This document shows positions 1-13,086 of a stretch of 64,000 nucleotides of DNA, piece after piece; within the stretch, counting starts at the first letter, position 1; each line of letters opens with the position of its first letter. Below the pieces are notes generated by a model, which was not told where the DNA came from, made no database searches, and worked only from the letters and a program-made list of their open reading frames with translations. The position numbers were made by a program, and so were the translations under genes. This DNA comes from Phallusia mammillata. Its lineage: Eukaryota > Chordata > Ascidiacea > Phlebobranchia > Ascidiidae. The stretch covers positions 68,607 to 132,606 of the forward strand of contig QLIY01000348.1 of NCBI GenBank assembly GCA_003260075.1, given 5' to 3'.

Positions 1-315
1 GTTCACGCTCTTGTGGATCACTGTCATTACTTACATAAAAGCAAAATAAAGAGAACACGCCCCTTCCGTAGCAAAGAAAAAAGAGTTGACAAATAAATCG
101 GATTGCAAGTGCAGTAAACATGCATTAGAACGCTGCAAAGCTCTGTTGATATGTATTTAAATGTTCCATTTTTGTCTAATCTAAGATATGCCACCAATGA
201 ATATATAGACACGAAAGTGGTTCGTAACGGGTATTAAATTTTTTTGATTAAAGGTTTGTTTGCAGTTACAAAATAAAAACAATTTATGTTTTTGAAACAG
301 TAACTAAGCAAAAAC

Positions 316-1325
316 ATGAAGTTTATTTCTGTTGTGTTGGTTGTGCTCGCTGCATCAATGGTTCTGCCAGAAGCTTCTGGGTTCTTGCTGGTAAGTTGAT
401 TTCGTTTTTGTTAGACCCTACTACACATAATCAATCTTCGTTCTTTTATAACCGGAAAATTCAATGTTGTGTAACGACTAAAAAATTACAGGGCATGGTA
501 AAATGTTTGTTTTTTCTTTTTCAGCGTTGCAACACTTTTGACAATTACAGAGGCGACGTGAGCCGCGCTTTCACTTACCGCGACGTTAAGATCTACGCAA
601 TGCAGAATTATGTTGCCGCTGTTGATAGAAAAATCTGCGCTGTTTACAACGTAGTGAAGAGCTTCAACACCGCCCATGCCAAGATGCAGGCCTACATAAA
701 GACACAGTCCTCCATCAACGCTCAACTCGCACGTGATATTTCTAACCTCTACAATGAAAATAAGGAGCTTGAAGCGCTGGTGGCTAGGATCCGAAACGCA
801 GTTGCTGCTGCACAGAAAAAAAACAACGACCAAGATAGCCAGATAAATTCCCTCAAGGCCTATAACTCCAAACAGGACTCGCGTCTCGTTGGACAAGAAA
901 ATGTCAATGCCGACCAACAGAATCAAATCAGTGCGATTCGAAGTGCTAATTCCGCCCAAGAAAGTCGCTTAAGTGATGTTAGAAGTGTTAACAAGAGGCA
1001 AGACGACAGTTTCAACATGCTTAGGTCCAAAAATAATGCCCAAGATGGTGCTTTGGATGCCAATATTGCTAAGAACGCCGAACAAGATAATGTAATCAGT
1101 CACGCCAACGATCGCAATGCCGCCCAGAACGCCGCTCTTGAAAAGATCGTGAATGAAAATGAGGAGCAAGCAAAGAAGATTAAAACCATCCAGACAACCA
1201 TTGACAACATGAGGCAGTTTACCACCGATCTTGTCAATAAGATGCTTGCTGAGTTCTCCTCTACGATGCACAAGAGTGTATTCGCAAAAGATATGTTCCT
1301 TGTTATGCTCAACTCCTACATTTAA
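316..1325 (+). CDS. Secreted coiled-coil protein with nine 14-residue repeats, copy A
   Basis: Two exons, 316-390 and 525-1325, joined by a 134-nt GT-AG intron in phase 0, give 291 residues. Exon 1 encodes an almost complete signal peptide (MKFISVVLVVLAASMVLPEASG). The mature protein starts with an RC pair and a globular-looking stretch of about 95 residues that holds the only other cysteine (ICAVY). Residues about 125-250 are nine back-to-back 14-residue units of the form N-x-x-Q-x-x-x-h-x-x-h-x-x-x, with Asn at position 1 and Gln at position 4 in every unit. Fourteen residues is two heptads, so an extended coiled coil is expected. A 41-residue tail ends in LNSYI. I do not recognise the family. 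Secretion is inferred from the signal peptide; an extracellular structural or matrix role is possible but unproven. A likely AATAAA lies about 200 nt after the stop. Confidence 0.82.
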
Positions 1326-2712
1326 ACTGGACCGGAACAGCTTCACTGGATCACCGGATTTGCCAAATTATTTTTCTATTTTGCTTCTAGCGTTTGAATC
1401 TGCAAAAGCGTTTCACGAAAATAAGCTGGGTGAGGTGGTGGAAAATGTATCGAAAATAAAAGATCGCATGCATCTGTGCGCAAGCGTTAACCTCGGGAAT
1501 GGAATCAATCCGTTAAAAAAATAAAACGATTTCAATTGGTAGTCAATAATGGTTGTGCATTTTTAAGTTCAGGTTATTTCAAAGTTGACTTTAGCACAAC
1601 AGCTTTGAATTTACAGTGCAACACCAGATGCGTTAAACACGTGTTATAGCTAAATCTTTATCCTATAAAATGCGGTAAGGTCGCACCACAGAAACTCACT
1701 GCGTTATTTGCTTTAAAAATCTTTCAGTTATTTTTTGAAAACATGACACGAGTTCAAATCAAGCATATTTTATATATATGCAGGCACTGCTTTGTTTGGG
1801 CTCATGTTTAGCAGAAAATTTTGTCAACATATCTAGTATCAAAATAACACGACAAAACTTGTGTAAGTTCATAAAACCTCAAAGCGGCACACATACGTAT
1901 ATGTTAAATCAAACTCTGTTATTTTAATCCTTTATTAAACTATCCATTATAATTATTTGCTGCCGTAGCCATGCAGTTCTTGGGTGATACAAACAAGTTT
2001 CTTTATTGCAGGAACCGGATAAGGCCACTTTACAAAACGTTGTGTTTATTTAGAACAAAAACTAAACTTACAATGAAACAAAGCAAAATCATTTTTGAAC
2101 AGCTCTTTCAAGTACAACAGGAGAAGACATTCCCAAAAGCATTTTTTTCCAAAAAAAAATTAATTCGATTTTTGATCAAAAACAAACACTTTACCATGCT
2201 TTTCTCTTTGGAGGTTTGTTTGTACAAAACCACGCATTGTACGTCAGTGGTAAACCTAACCACAATGCATTAAGAGCTCTTGTAAGCTTCAGTGGCTCTT
2301 CACTTGAGTTTGCTAAGCAGGAAATGAAATTAGTTGTTTTTTGTACTGGTACGTTGGCATAACACTCATGCATAAGCGTTCTAGCAACTTGCTTTTCACG
2401 CACTTGTGCAACACTGTCGTCAATGAAATGAAAACAAAGCCAAACGAATACGCCCCTATTGTAGCAAAGAAAAAGGGAAATGAAGCATAAATCGGTTGGT
2501 CAGTGCGTTGGACATGCACTAGGAGGGCAGAAAGCCCGCTAGTAGCGTTGACATATTTTATTTCGTTTAACATATAAGTGAGCAATAAACATTAATATGA
2601 ATGTGGTCCAACCGAATTTTGTATTTTTATTGATAAAAATTTCTGTTGCACAGATTTGTGCCTAAGTAAAACAAAACTGTTTTCTGTTCAGAAAAGAAAC
2701 TAAGCAAGAAAC

Positions 2713-3759
2713 ATGAAGTTGATTTCTGTTGTGGCGTTTGTGCTGGCTGCATCAATGATTCTGCCGGAAGCCTCCGGGTACTACTTGGTAAGTTGATTTT
2801 CGTTTCATTTATTGGACTGCATATACCATCCATTTTCTCACGTTTTTTTCTGACAATCGCTGGTATGTGTTTATGTGTTAGTTGACAAATTACAAACCAT
2901 GCATCGATAATAGGGGAAACCATTTTTAACAAGGTCACTTAACGTTTATTACTTTCAGCGTTGCAGCACTTTTGACGGTTACAAACGCGATGTGAGCCGT
3001 GCCTTCAGTTACCGCGACTCGAGAATCAACTCAATGAATAGTTACGCTGCAGCCATCAACAGGAAAGTTTGCGCTGTCTACACCATTGTGAGAAACTTCA
3101 ACAGCGCCCACGTCAAGATGGAGGCCGCAATCAAAAAGCAGTCCTCCATCAACGCTCAACTTGCACGTGACATTTCTTACCTTTACAATGAAAACAAGGA
3201 GCTTGAAGCGCTGGTGGCTAGGATCCGCATCGGAGTTGCTTCTGCACAGAAAAAGAACAACGACCAAGATGCCCAAATAAATTCTCTCAAGTCTCACAAC
3301 TCCAAGCAGGACTCGCGTCTCGCTGGACAAGAAAATGTCAATGCCGACCAACAGAATCAAATCAGTTCTATTCGAAGTGTCAATTCCGCCCAAGAAAGTC
3401 GCTTAAGTGATGTTAGAAGTGTTAACAAGAGGCAAGACGACAGTTTCAATACGCTTAGATCCAAAAATAATGCCCAAGATGGTGCTTTGGATGCCAATAT
3501 TGCTAGAAATGCCGAACAGGATAAGGCCATCAACCACGCCAACAATCGCAATGCCGCCCAGAACGCTGCTCTTGAAAAGATCGTGAGTGAAAATGAGGAG
3601 CAAGCAAAGAAGATTAAGACCATCCAGACAACCATTGACAACATGAGGCAACTGACCATCAATCTTGTCAACAAGTTGCTTGCTGAGTTCTCCTCTACGA
3701 TGCACAAGAGTGTTTTTGCAAAAGATATGTTCCTCGTTATGCTCAACTCCTACATTTAA
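2713..3759 (+). CDS. Secreted coiled-coil protein with nine 14-residue repeats, copy B
   Basis: Tandem paralogue of the upstream gene, with identical architecture: exon 1 at 2713-2787 (signal peptide MKLISVVAFVLAASMILPEASG), a 171-nt phase-0 intron and exon 2 at 2959-3759, again 291 residues. The nine 14-residue units (nt 3256-3633) keep Asn-1 and Gln-4 throughout. Most differences between copies fall in the N-terminal 90 residues (for example DNYRG versus DGYKR), while the repeats and the C-terminus are nearly identical. This suggests constraint on, or gene conversion of, the coiled-coil part. The last residues, MFLVMLNSYI, are shared. A TATA-like ATATAAG lies near 2,573, and AATAAA signals occur near 3,888 and 3,950. 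Function unknown. Confidence 0.82.
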
Positions 3760-4041
3760 ACTGGACCGGAACAGCTTCACTGGATCACCGGATTTGCCAA
3801 ATTATTTTTCATTTTTGCCTCTAGCGGTTAAATAACAACAGAGTTTAATGGGAAAACTAGGGTGTGGTGGCGGAAAGTGTGTCGATAATAAAAGCGCAAA
3901 TATATCTGTGCACAAGCGTTAGCCTAAGGAATGTAACCTTCAGACTTCGAAATAAATACAAACCTGCCAAATCGCTGTCAACGTGTGTGTATTTTTGTGA
4001 GATTTCAGAGGGTGACCTAAAGTCCTAAACAACCACATAAT

Positions 4042-4056
4042 CCACTAGATGGCGCT
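4042..4056 (+). promoter_or_regulatory. CTCF-like motif
   Basis: CCACTAGATGGCGCT matches the core of the animal CTCF consensus (CCA-N-NAG-N-GGC-GC form) closely. It lies in the spacer between the tandem secreted-protein genes and the transporter. Only the motif is visible; occupancy and insulator function are speculation. Confidence 0.25.
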
Positions 4057-4080
4057 AAAGGTCTGTTTTGCGTATTTTTG

Positions 4081-4197
4081 AGACGAAATTGGGTTTGATG
4101 CTCCAGGAGACTCCCGGTCAAGTTTTTTGTGTCCCCCCCCCCAGACGAAATTGGGTTTGATGCTCCAGGAGACTCCCGGTCAAGTTTTTTTGTGTCT
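4081..4197. repeat. Direct duplication joined by C10
   Basis: A 53-nt segment (AGACGAAATTGGGTTTGATG onward) occurs at 4081-4133 and again at 4143-4197, separated only by a run of ten C (4133-4142). The copies differ by one T in a T6/T7 run. First of eight such joints in the window. Confidence 0.9.
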
Positions 4198-4327
4198 GCT
4201 GTATATTAGCCAGACGCGTCAGACCATTCGGCCAAGTTCCAGGGTTCTAAGCTGGTAAAAAATGGGTTTGATAAACCCTTTCCTCGACCTTTGTCCACTG
4301 GGTATGAACGCTTGTGTTACATATAAT

Positions 4328-4648
4328 CTGGTTAGGGTTATCCAACTTTTTGTTGTTGGGGGACTTTAAAATCGTTAACTTACTCCGCGGGCTAGTGCCT
4401 AAGAAATACTGTTTCTAGATTCCAGTGATTAACACATCATTACCAAAATCCAGACATCGCATTTATTAGGCTTAGATTGCATAGAACGCAAAAAACATAA
4501 TTTTCAGATATTCTCTGTCGTTTAATCCTCACATTTTGGGACATCGAAAACAAAAATTATCCTTGTCAATAAAACGTTGGACTTTCGCGGGCCAACAAAA
4601 ATATCTCGCAGGCCACAATTGGCGTGCAGTTGGACCACGTTGAACCAG
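4328..4648. mobile_element. Probable hAT-type MITE, degenerate
   Basis: About 320 bp with imperfect terminal inverted repeats: CTGGTTAGGGTTATCCAACT at the left and, read on the other strand, CTGGTTCAACGTGGTCCAAC at the right. The inside contains the GCGGGCC and GCAGGCC blocks common in small hAT derivatives. No convincing 8-bp target duplication is left, so the limits are approximate. Confidence 0.4.
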
Positions 4649-7600
4649 TTAATACATTTCAAGGTCCGTTAATTTAAAATTGTCTATGTCGTAAAATCAA
4701 ACACTCTTATATCTTCCTCAGCTTAATTTTTCACCGCGATTTTATACGTCTTGTCCTGTGTTGAAGTATTTTGGAAACAAAAATTAAATCAACGTCAGTA
4801 AAAGTAATTTACATAAAAAATGGGCATATATCTTTAACCCGTACGATTCTGACCAAAAACAAATTTGAAAATAAAAACTAAAAAACAATTAGCCCAACAA
4901 CCAACAACATTGTCTGTTTAATGTCCAACAAAGCAAAACCAACAAAGAACGAAATCATGCTTGCTACAGGGATTGACCTATAAGGGCCATGTTACCCAAC
5001 TTTTTTGTCCTATTGGACGAAGTTCGGCTAATAAACTTGCTGTCCTGACCTGCTGGTCAACACCACACAATGATTGGCAAACTCTCAGTCACTGCAACGA
5101 CGCAAGAACCATAAATCATAGTTCCCCCTTTTCACATGTTTAATCAGAGGAACGTTTCGTTTTAAAACATTACATCAGTTGTTTATTTTAAAAACGACAT
5201 TTACAACCAATTTGTTGTTCCCTCTACTTGTCAATGTTGTGAAGCAAAATGTCTTTCTAAAGCCTTATCGATGAAATAGTGACTATAACGTAACATTTCA
5301 AGCACCTACAGTTTGGACCTGTCCCTATACTTGTCAATGTTTACTTTTTTTGTTTCTTTGCTTACTTCTTGTAAGTCATGGTGCTCGTAACTGAGGAGCG
5401 AGTAATTACACACATTTAAGCAAACTGACGCAGCCTACCTTACCCAAAGCAACTTACACGGGAAAAGCAAGTCGTCTCTCATTCCCAAAACAAACCACAG
5501 GTAATAAGTGGTACGTAGGAGTAAATAGGAGAACTGAACTGCACATAGTAAGTGTCAGGCAACATTTGAGTAAGATTCCACACCGTAGTGTTGGGAAGTT
5601 GGTACAATTAGGAGATGATTCGTGATTTATATTCGGGTTATTTTATATGTCAGCTACCGTGGTTAGCTGCATGACTCAGATACTACAGCGGCTCGCACCC
5701 GTTAAAACGGCTACAATTTGTGGTTGTTTGGCCACTGGCGCGGAATTTCCGTGGTGCTGTAAGCATATCAATTAAGGCGGAAGATAAGAAAAACGAAAAA
5801 TGTATGGTCGGAAGCCAGGGTCATTTCCCACCACTACCGTGGGACCTGCAATAAACAGTTAAGTGTTTCAAACGAACAACCGAAATAAACAAACAGCTGT
5901 TTACATGTTTTTGCTTTATCAGAAGCCGCAAAATGTCTGAGATCTTGTCATGCAATGTTGCCTTAACGATTCAAAAAACACCCAGTCAAAAGCATTTTCA
6001 TTGTTTAGATACTATACGTTCAGAGGTGAACTGACAGCAACCGGTTAAGTACAGACAGTAGCGTTGTTTAATCAAAAGGTTTTTATCTGGCTTGCACAAA
6101 TTTAACTACCTCTACACACGGCTACGCGGGCTGTGAGCGAAAAAGGCATACTGGCTCGGTGAAGCATAAAGGATCTTGTTGATGTGCCATCCGATAGCAC
6201 ACAACAGTACTCATGAGCATCAGACAGAATGAGTGCAATGAGAGGAGGATATAAGTGGGTGACAAGTCGACAGGTACGGAACATGCTACAGTAAGAACTG
6301 CCATCAGATTTTAGGGCATGTATTGTAAGCGTTAAGTCTGGGCACCGTAGTGTTTATACCCCAGTGCTAGTGTTGGGCTGTGCGCAATGTAGACTAATAC
6401 GCTAATGAATTTAATGATTATGACTAATGATTATGTTGATATCATGCATATGTAGAGCCGTTCAATATCAAAAGTACCTGCGTATCAAGTAAAGGGCATA
6501 TCCAACGCAACTGACTCTGTGTTGTGAGAACCAACGGCTTTTGCACGTTGTTTGCCCCGGTGAAATAGTTTTGAAGTAAGGAATTCCTTCTTTTATTATC
6601 CCTCGAGGGGCTTTCGTGGCCCCGAGGTTGTAAGCCGCCTTTGATCACTGATGCAATGGAAGTGCGATCGACGCGTTGTCTGCCGCAACTTTTATGGTAC
6701 TAAGGTAGAAGTGTTGGCAAGGTGATAGGTTCTTTAAATGTCGATGTGTTTCTTAACAGATTTGACATGCGCGACCTGACATGCAATGCTTGGGGGCGTT
6801 GCTGCTTGCAAGGAAATTCGATCGTGTGTGTGATGTACTGACTTGAAATTTGCTTCAGAAATTTTGAAAGTAGTTTATTTTCAGCATGTGAAAGAAATAC
6901 TGTTTGTATTCTTTAGATACCAGAAGGAAGAAATCTTTACAGTTAACTTACGTTCGTTTTTACTTAAAAGCTATCTGGTGTATTGGGTGCTGGACAGTTT
7001 GTATTGTCTTGCTAAATTATCCCAAGCAGCAAATATAGGTAAAATTGTTAAACAGTGATGTGTTACGTGGAAATTACGGAATAAATCTAAAGACGTGCAG
7101 CAGCTAGACGAAAATAAAGACACTAAGGGACGGGTAGTATTAGGTTAAATTGACCTCCAAATTGGCCGTTCACTTTGGCTTTGTTCGAGGGCTTACGTAG
7201 GAAATATTGCCTGATAGACGACCACCTTTTGACCGGAAAAATGTTTGCGGTTGGTATAGCGAACAAAGAAAACATATTCTAACCGGTTTTGTGCTTCAGT
7301 AAATAGAGATTCCACTTTTGTTCCCATCATTGTTTGCTGTGAGAACGTGTCTTTGCACATTTGATATTAAATCGCAAGTCGTATCGTATGATTGTCACAC
7401 TTGCAATAACGGTACATTCGGTCTTTTGTTAAAGAACTGAGAAATGATGATGGATTAAAGTCAAAAATGACTTTTCTGGTTTTATCACGTAACAAAAGTA
7501 TTGTTAAATCACTTTAAAATGCTCTCCAATGTATGGTATATAGGAGATTAACTTACGGCTCTTTTGTACGGAAACTTAAATTATGGTGATCAAACCATAC

Positions 7601-7674
7601 ATCACACGTTCTAACCGGATTTACATTTCTACAGGTAATTTTGCATGTAACAACGTCTGCAGTAGCAAACTGAA
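4649..7674. other. Intergenic, no gene recognised
   Basis: About 3 kb of AT-rich DNA between the secreted-protein pair and the transporter. The longest reading frames are 60-71 codons, lack family resemblance or coding-exon-like splice borders, and overlap on both strands. It should contain the upstream regulatory region of the transporter, but I see no confident core promoter. Confidence 0.6.
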
Positions 7675-10600
7675 ATGTCCGCACCATCCAAGAAAGCGCT
7701 GCAAGACAATAAAACATGTCAAGTTCGTTCAATTCGAGGATTCGTGTTTTTTGCTGGAATTGTGATGTGTGGACAAATGTCTCTGGCTATTTACAGCAAA
7801 AGCGTCTTAACCAATATTGAGAAAAGATTCGAAATTTCAAGCTCTCTCGCTGGTTTCATCGTTGGATCATTCAACATCGGCAATTTGCTGTTTGTAGTTG
7901 CGGTGAGTCAGCACCCTGACATAATCTAGTCCAGCATGTTGGGCGGTCGTCCAAAAACCGATCATGATTCGGTTTGTCTCGACTGGATTGCTTGGCAAGC
8001 GGATATATTAGGATTAATATGCCATTTTCTCCCCTGCAGTGGGTTTGTCCCAAAAAACAGTGTGAATGGGCGACAATACAGAGGATGACCTTTTGATCAT
8101 AGACAAATGCAGATTTAGATTTAATTGTAGTTATTACAGGCCCTGACTTCTAAAATTAAATTAAATTTTCATTTGAACTTAAAACGAGACTAAAATAAAC
8201 GGCATAAAAATAACCTGTATCTGGCTATTTCTTACAATACCTATTAGCCACTGGTTGAATCGCAGTCCGCCCAGCAACACATGTTTGGTGGTGCGGTACC
8301 GACCGCTTGTTTTTCCGACTTAGGGCATTTGCGAGTTTACATTGTTTTAATCATCACCAATTGCCGCCGCGACAAGTTCAATGTACATGCACCAAGTTCA
8401 AATGGTTTTTAAGTAGCGGCTTGTTCGCTATTCAGGATGTAATCGAAGGCAGGTTGACATGTAGGTTGACGACCAAAAGTACGTGCATAAACTGCTGTGT
8501 TGTGGTAACGCTGATCCCGTATTTGTGTGATTGAGAGGATATTTTTGCCCTGCCCGCATGTCAAAGTAACCAAGTACAGTTTTCCTGGAAATTGTGTTTT
8601 ATTGAAGTTTTTACACAGTATTCCAGCAGAAAAATTGTCTTTGCATTTGTTTGAATAATAACGTTATACACATTCGCAGTATGAGTGGCGTTTCACATTC
8701 ACGTTTACAAAAGGTTTTCATTTTCATACTTCGAACAAAGTTCTAATACATTTTTGCAACAGATAGGCCTACTCAAATAAGATATTTACATGTTTACCAC
8801 AATCGTAAAAAATCAAGAGAATATTTATTTTTTTCCTGTGTAAAAATGAGTTATCGCGAAGTAAAATGTTGAGCTCATCTTTTATGTGAACATAACAGTG
8901 TGGTGCATAATTTAAAAAAAACTACAAAAAAAATTCATCATAGGTTATTACCCCCCCCCCTGTGAACATAACAGTGTGGTGCATAATTTAAAAAAAACTA
9001 CAAAAAAATTCATTATAGGTTATTATTTTATTTATCCCTTGAGTTACTTATATAGTAGCTGCGGAAACCCCGTTCACAAAGACGGTGCCGGTTTCTCAAA
9101 GACGGTGCCGATCCCTAGTGTATCGTTTTTAAAGTATTATTGCATACCAAAAGGGTTTTACGATAGTGAAGTGTAAGGGCGTGGTTTTAGACTAGTGTAA
9201 TCAAAACTTTAATTAAATCACAAATTTGGGAACTTCATAGAAGTCTGCTACAAAATCTACATAAACGTCAAGTGTATGATACACTTTTAACTGTGCAACT
9301 TAATAACATGTGTTATTTCCTATCATGTTCCACATACAAGATTTAAATTAGTTTGCTTTCGATAAGCGTACATCCCGAAATCTGTATATTCTACAACATA
9401 TTTGATTCTATTCCCTTAGTACACCGCATACAGTATTTTCATGTGTCAAGCAAATAAGAGATATTTGACATTTCCTGCAATGAGCGCAAAATTGATGCTA
9501 AAATTAACTTTGGTTTCGTTTGATTGACAGGTTAGCAAGCTGAGCAGCAAGCGACACAGACCACGAATTATGGCATTGGGTTCTTTGCTGATTGCTGTTG
9601 GTGGATTTGTCAACGCCATTCCACATTTTGTCACCAGCCCTTACCAGCCATCGCTACTGTAAGTTTGTGGTTGGTATAATTAACGGTATTTCAAGTTGTA
9701 TTGCCACAATACAATGCCACACTGTAAAGCAAAACCACAAGCATTTTATTTGCGATGTTAAACAAGAAAGAGGTTAAGGCTTCAATTGTTAAGGCACTGT
9801 GACGTTATAAGGCACTGGAACAATGTGACGTTATAAGGCACTGAAACACTATGTGACGTTATAAGGCACTGGAAACCAACACATCGCAAAGTTAAAGTTT
9901 GTAGTATAGTGCTGGCTATGTGGAGGACAGAAACAAATAGTTAAGTTTTTATCACAACCAACACAGAGATTAAAGACTGTCGCCAGCCAATTTCTACAAC
10001 TGCTGTGCAGTGAAAATTTTACACACATTTCGTGTTTATGATGTAAAAGTATGTTGCGACCAACGTACAGTTTATGACGCGATTACTCCCTCCCGTATCC
10101 GCAAACCTAACACGATTTCCTTTGTGTTGTTCGGTGTTTTAAGCATATCCTGCAGTTTGTTCGTCACTTCCATCCTAGGAGAATACAACACCCTCATTAA
10201 ACACTATTGTATTTCGAAGCACCGTATACAGTAGTTTTCTTGTGACCGGCGATTGTGATTCGGTTATTTCAGTTTTACATGGATTGTTCAGAAAAACTAA
10301 ACGTTTTCCCACAAATCACAAGTAACTGTATTTTTAGAAACGAAACGCAATCAATGACCGACTGTCCTGGAACAAACAACAACGGTACAACTACTTATGT
10401 AGACAATGGAGTTGGGTCACATCTCTTTCTTGTGCTCATTCTGGGCGAAATTCTGCAGGTTCGTAATGTTCAAAAGGGTATAAATAAGAAGTAGAATCTA
10501 CTATTTGTGTTTAGTTTGAAGAAGTAGTGGAAATCGTGTCTAAAATATGCATGAAACACAAATAATTAGCGAAACAATTAATTTATCGAAATTTGCTTTT

Positions 10601-13026
10601 TTAACGATTTATGCGCTAAAATGACCACTATAAATTAATACACTTCTCTACATTGCTCGGCTTGTGCAGAAATTATGGAATCATTCTACGAACAATACAC
10701 ATTGAGACGTCTAATAAGACAAATATGACTTAGCTGGATGGTTTCAGGATGCGAATATTCCATTGTTGCGGTGATTCAGTGGTGAATAATTGTTGACCAT
10801 GCGGTCTATCCGTTCTATTGTCAAGCGAGCACGCATAGTCTACATTCGCGAAACGTGCTTTACCAGTGAGATCTGAAACGAGTAGTACTTTGACAAACCT
10901 GAATACACACACGTAGGAATCTATGTGTCAACATATGGGCCCCCCCCCCCCAGTGAGATCTGAAACGAGTAGTACTTTGACAAACCTGAATACACACGCG
11001 CAGGAATCTATGTGTCAACAGTCAAATAGCCACATGCCACTTAAAAGGAAAAACTTAGCCTGACCACCGCAGAAGCAGCCTGTGCAACCCCATTCACGCT
11101 TTAGTACATGATTTTCATGCTCAGTGTGATTGTATAGTTTTTTTTTTTGACAGGGCATTGGGGCGACTGTTCACATTCCGGTATCGTCCTCATACATTGA
11201 TGACTTCGCTCTCCCATCCAGATCTCCAATATACCTCGGTAAGTTTGAGAAGTTACCTTAGACAAAAATATTTTGACGTAGATATATATTTTTACATTTC
11301 TACAAACTTAACATACTCGAAGATTTATGCAATAACCCAAAATTGCCAAAACCGTGGTTTAAGTTGAATGAAATTAACCCTTTCCCTCTGCATCGGTCTG
11401 TTGATCGTGTATGGCTTCTTCAGACAGTCCTGTCGATTACATTGACATAAATTGGCACGTGTTATGAATACATCAACTTGAACTTTACGCTTGGGTTCAT
11501 TGTTTTCAAACCGTACTTCTTTCTGTAACTCGCGTTTACTGGCAACGTGTTTTTAAGGCAATCTAGCCGTTATGGTGAAAGCTTGGCATGCATGTGTTGT
11601 CAAATACTTTGTGTGAAGTTTTACTTTTGAACTTTTTGTTTTTTCTCAAAACATGTTTTGTTGCGCTCCGCCTCACGTTCACTTACGCCAGGGTCGCATC
11701 AAAAACGTATTGCATCTTATTTGAACGAATAATCACCAGCTATGGCAAATATTGTACGTGTGTTGGCTTTATTGGCTTTTGCGAAGTATCGGCACACATT
11801 TTTTGAGTAATGTGTGTGGTTATTTGGGATGCGAACCACTCCTTTATGGCTAACAAGCCGAAATTAAATAATAATTTAATTCACCACTATACATGATTTT
11901 TTACTTCACAGCTAACCTCTAGCAAAAGTCAAAAAACTATGATTTGGTTGAAATCGGCTTTATGTTTTCAGCATAGCTTAGCTTTTATATATATATATAG
12001 CATGGAGTTTTGTAAAAGGCGAGATCCGACAATAATCCTACTAAAATTTTCCCGAGAATATTACGTCCCATGTTGTGGGTTTGTCGTTTATTGCCAGCTT
12101 TAAAAACGAGGCTGCAGGGCTTATTTACCCTGAGGTAATAGGCTTTTCATCGTTTTGCAGGAATTTCCTTTGTGTTCCAAAACATCGGGCCGGGAATCGG
12201 GTACGTCATAGGGTCATGGACTTCAAACATTTACGTTGATTTTGATCGAGTCCCGGCGGGTACGATTTTTTTTGTTTTTATTTTTTTTGAGTTTATTTTG
12301 TAAACTACATGTTCGGCAACTGGGCACATCAAGCTCTGCTGCAAAATTTTAAACTTGCCTTGACGAGTAGTTACCTTACCAAGCTTTTGACATCTTGAGA
12401 AAAGAAACCCAGATTAAAGACAGGCAACACGGCGCGAATGTTTGCTTTGTGTTCCGTTTGGAGCTCACCATGCGTGTAAGATCCTGCACCGTTTGTCTTC
12501 AAACAGATTAGCGCCGCTGGCGTATTTTAACTGGCCGAAATCCGCTCAAGCCTGAAGCTGGCCTGTTTAAAAAAGGTCGCGGCCTTGGCCGACTGCCAAT
12601 GCATGATTGGGTTATGCGAGTTTAGTTTTTCAGGCCTAATAGGGCACTTGAAACCTATAGTATCTGTAGCTTATTCTATGCAAAAAGATAATAACCGTAA
12701 TTATAAACACCAAAAGTAAAACAGTTCGTTGACCACAACTTGTTTTATGGAATACTCTCTTTTATACCACGATAGGAATACAAAAAAGTTTTAAGCGTCA
12801 CAAAACGATTTACAACAAGTTTTCGATAATTTAGAAAATGTGACAATCACTAGTGAAGACAAAACGGTTTGGATCGGCGCTTGGTGGCTGGGCTATCTGG
12901 TCATCGGCACTTGGGTTGCGCTGGCTGCTCTTCCTCTATTACTCTTTCCTAAACGACTTCCAAAAGAAGTTGACAGTGATTGCGACCCCGACTGTGATGA
13001 TTCGGATTCGGTGGAAATGCGACCTC

Positions 13027-13086
<60 letters not shown>

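Larger units (their letters stand above)
1..3850 (+). repeat. Tandem gene duplication (~2.4-kb unit)
   Basis: The stretch from the window start to about 1,400 is repeated at about 2,395-3,850. The similarity covers 5' flank (for example the TAGCAAAGAAAAA block near 71 and 2,463), the signal-peptide exon, the main exon and about 70 nt of 3' UTR after the stop codon. The introns are similar only near their ends. The left edge of the first unit lies at or before base 1, so more copies may exist upstream. Seen directly; the mechanism is not visible. Confidence 0.8.

Noticed and set aside
486..1346. Minus-strand open frames opposite the coiled-coil genes (also 3031-3780)
   Set aside because: They mirror the regular repeats of the + strand genes, have no signal or domain, and carry no splice support; the + strand models explain the region.
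11985..12000. TATATATATATA near 11990 as a promoter
   Set aside because: Inside an slco intron with no exon start downstream; a short TA microsatellite.
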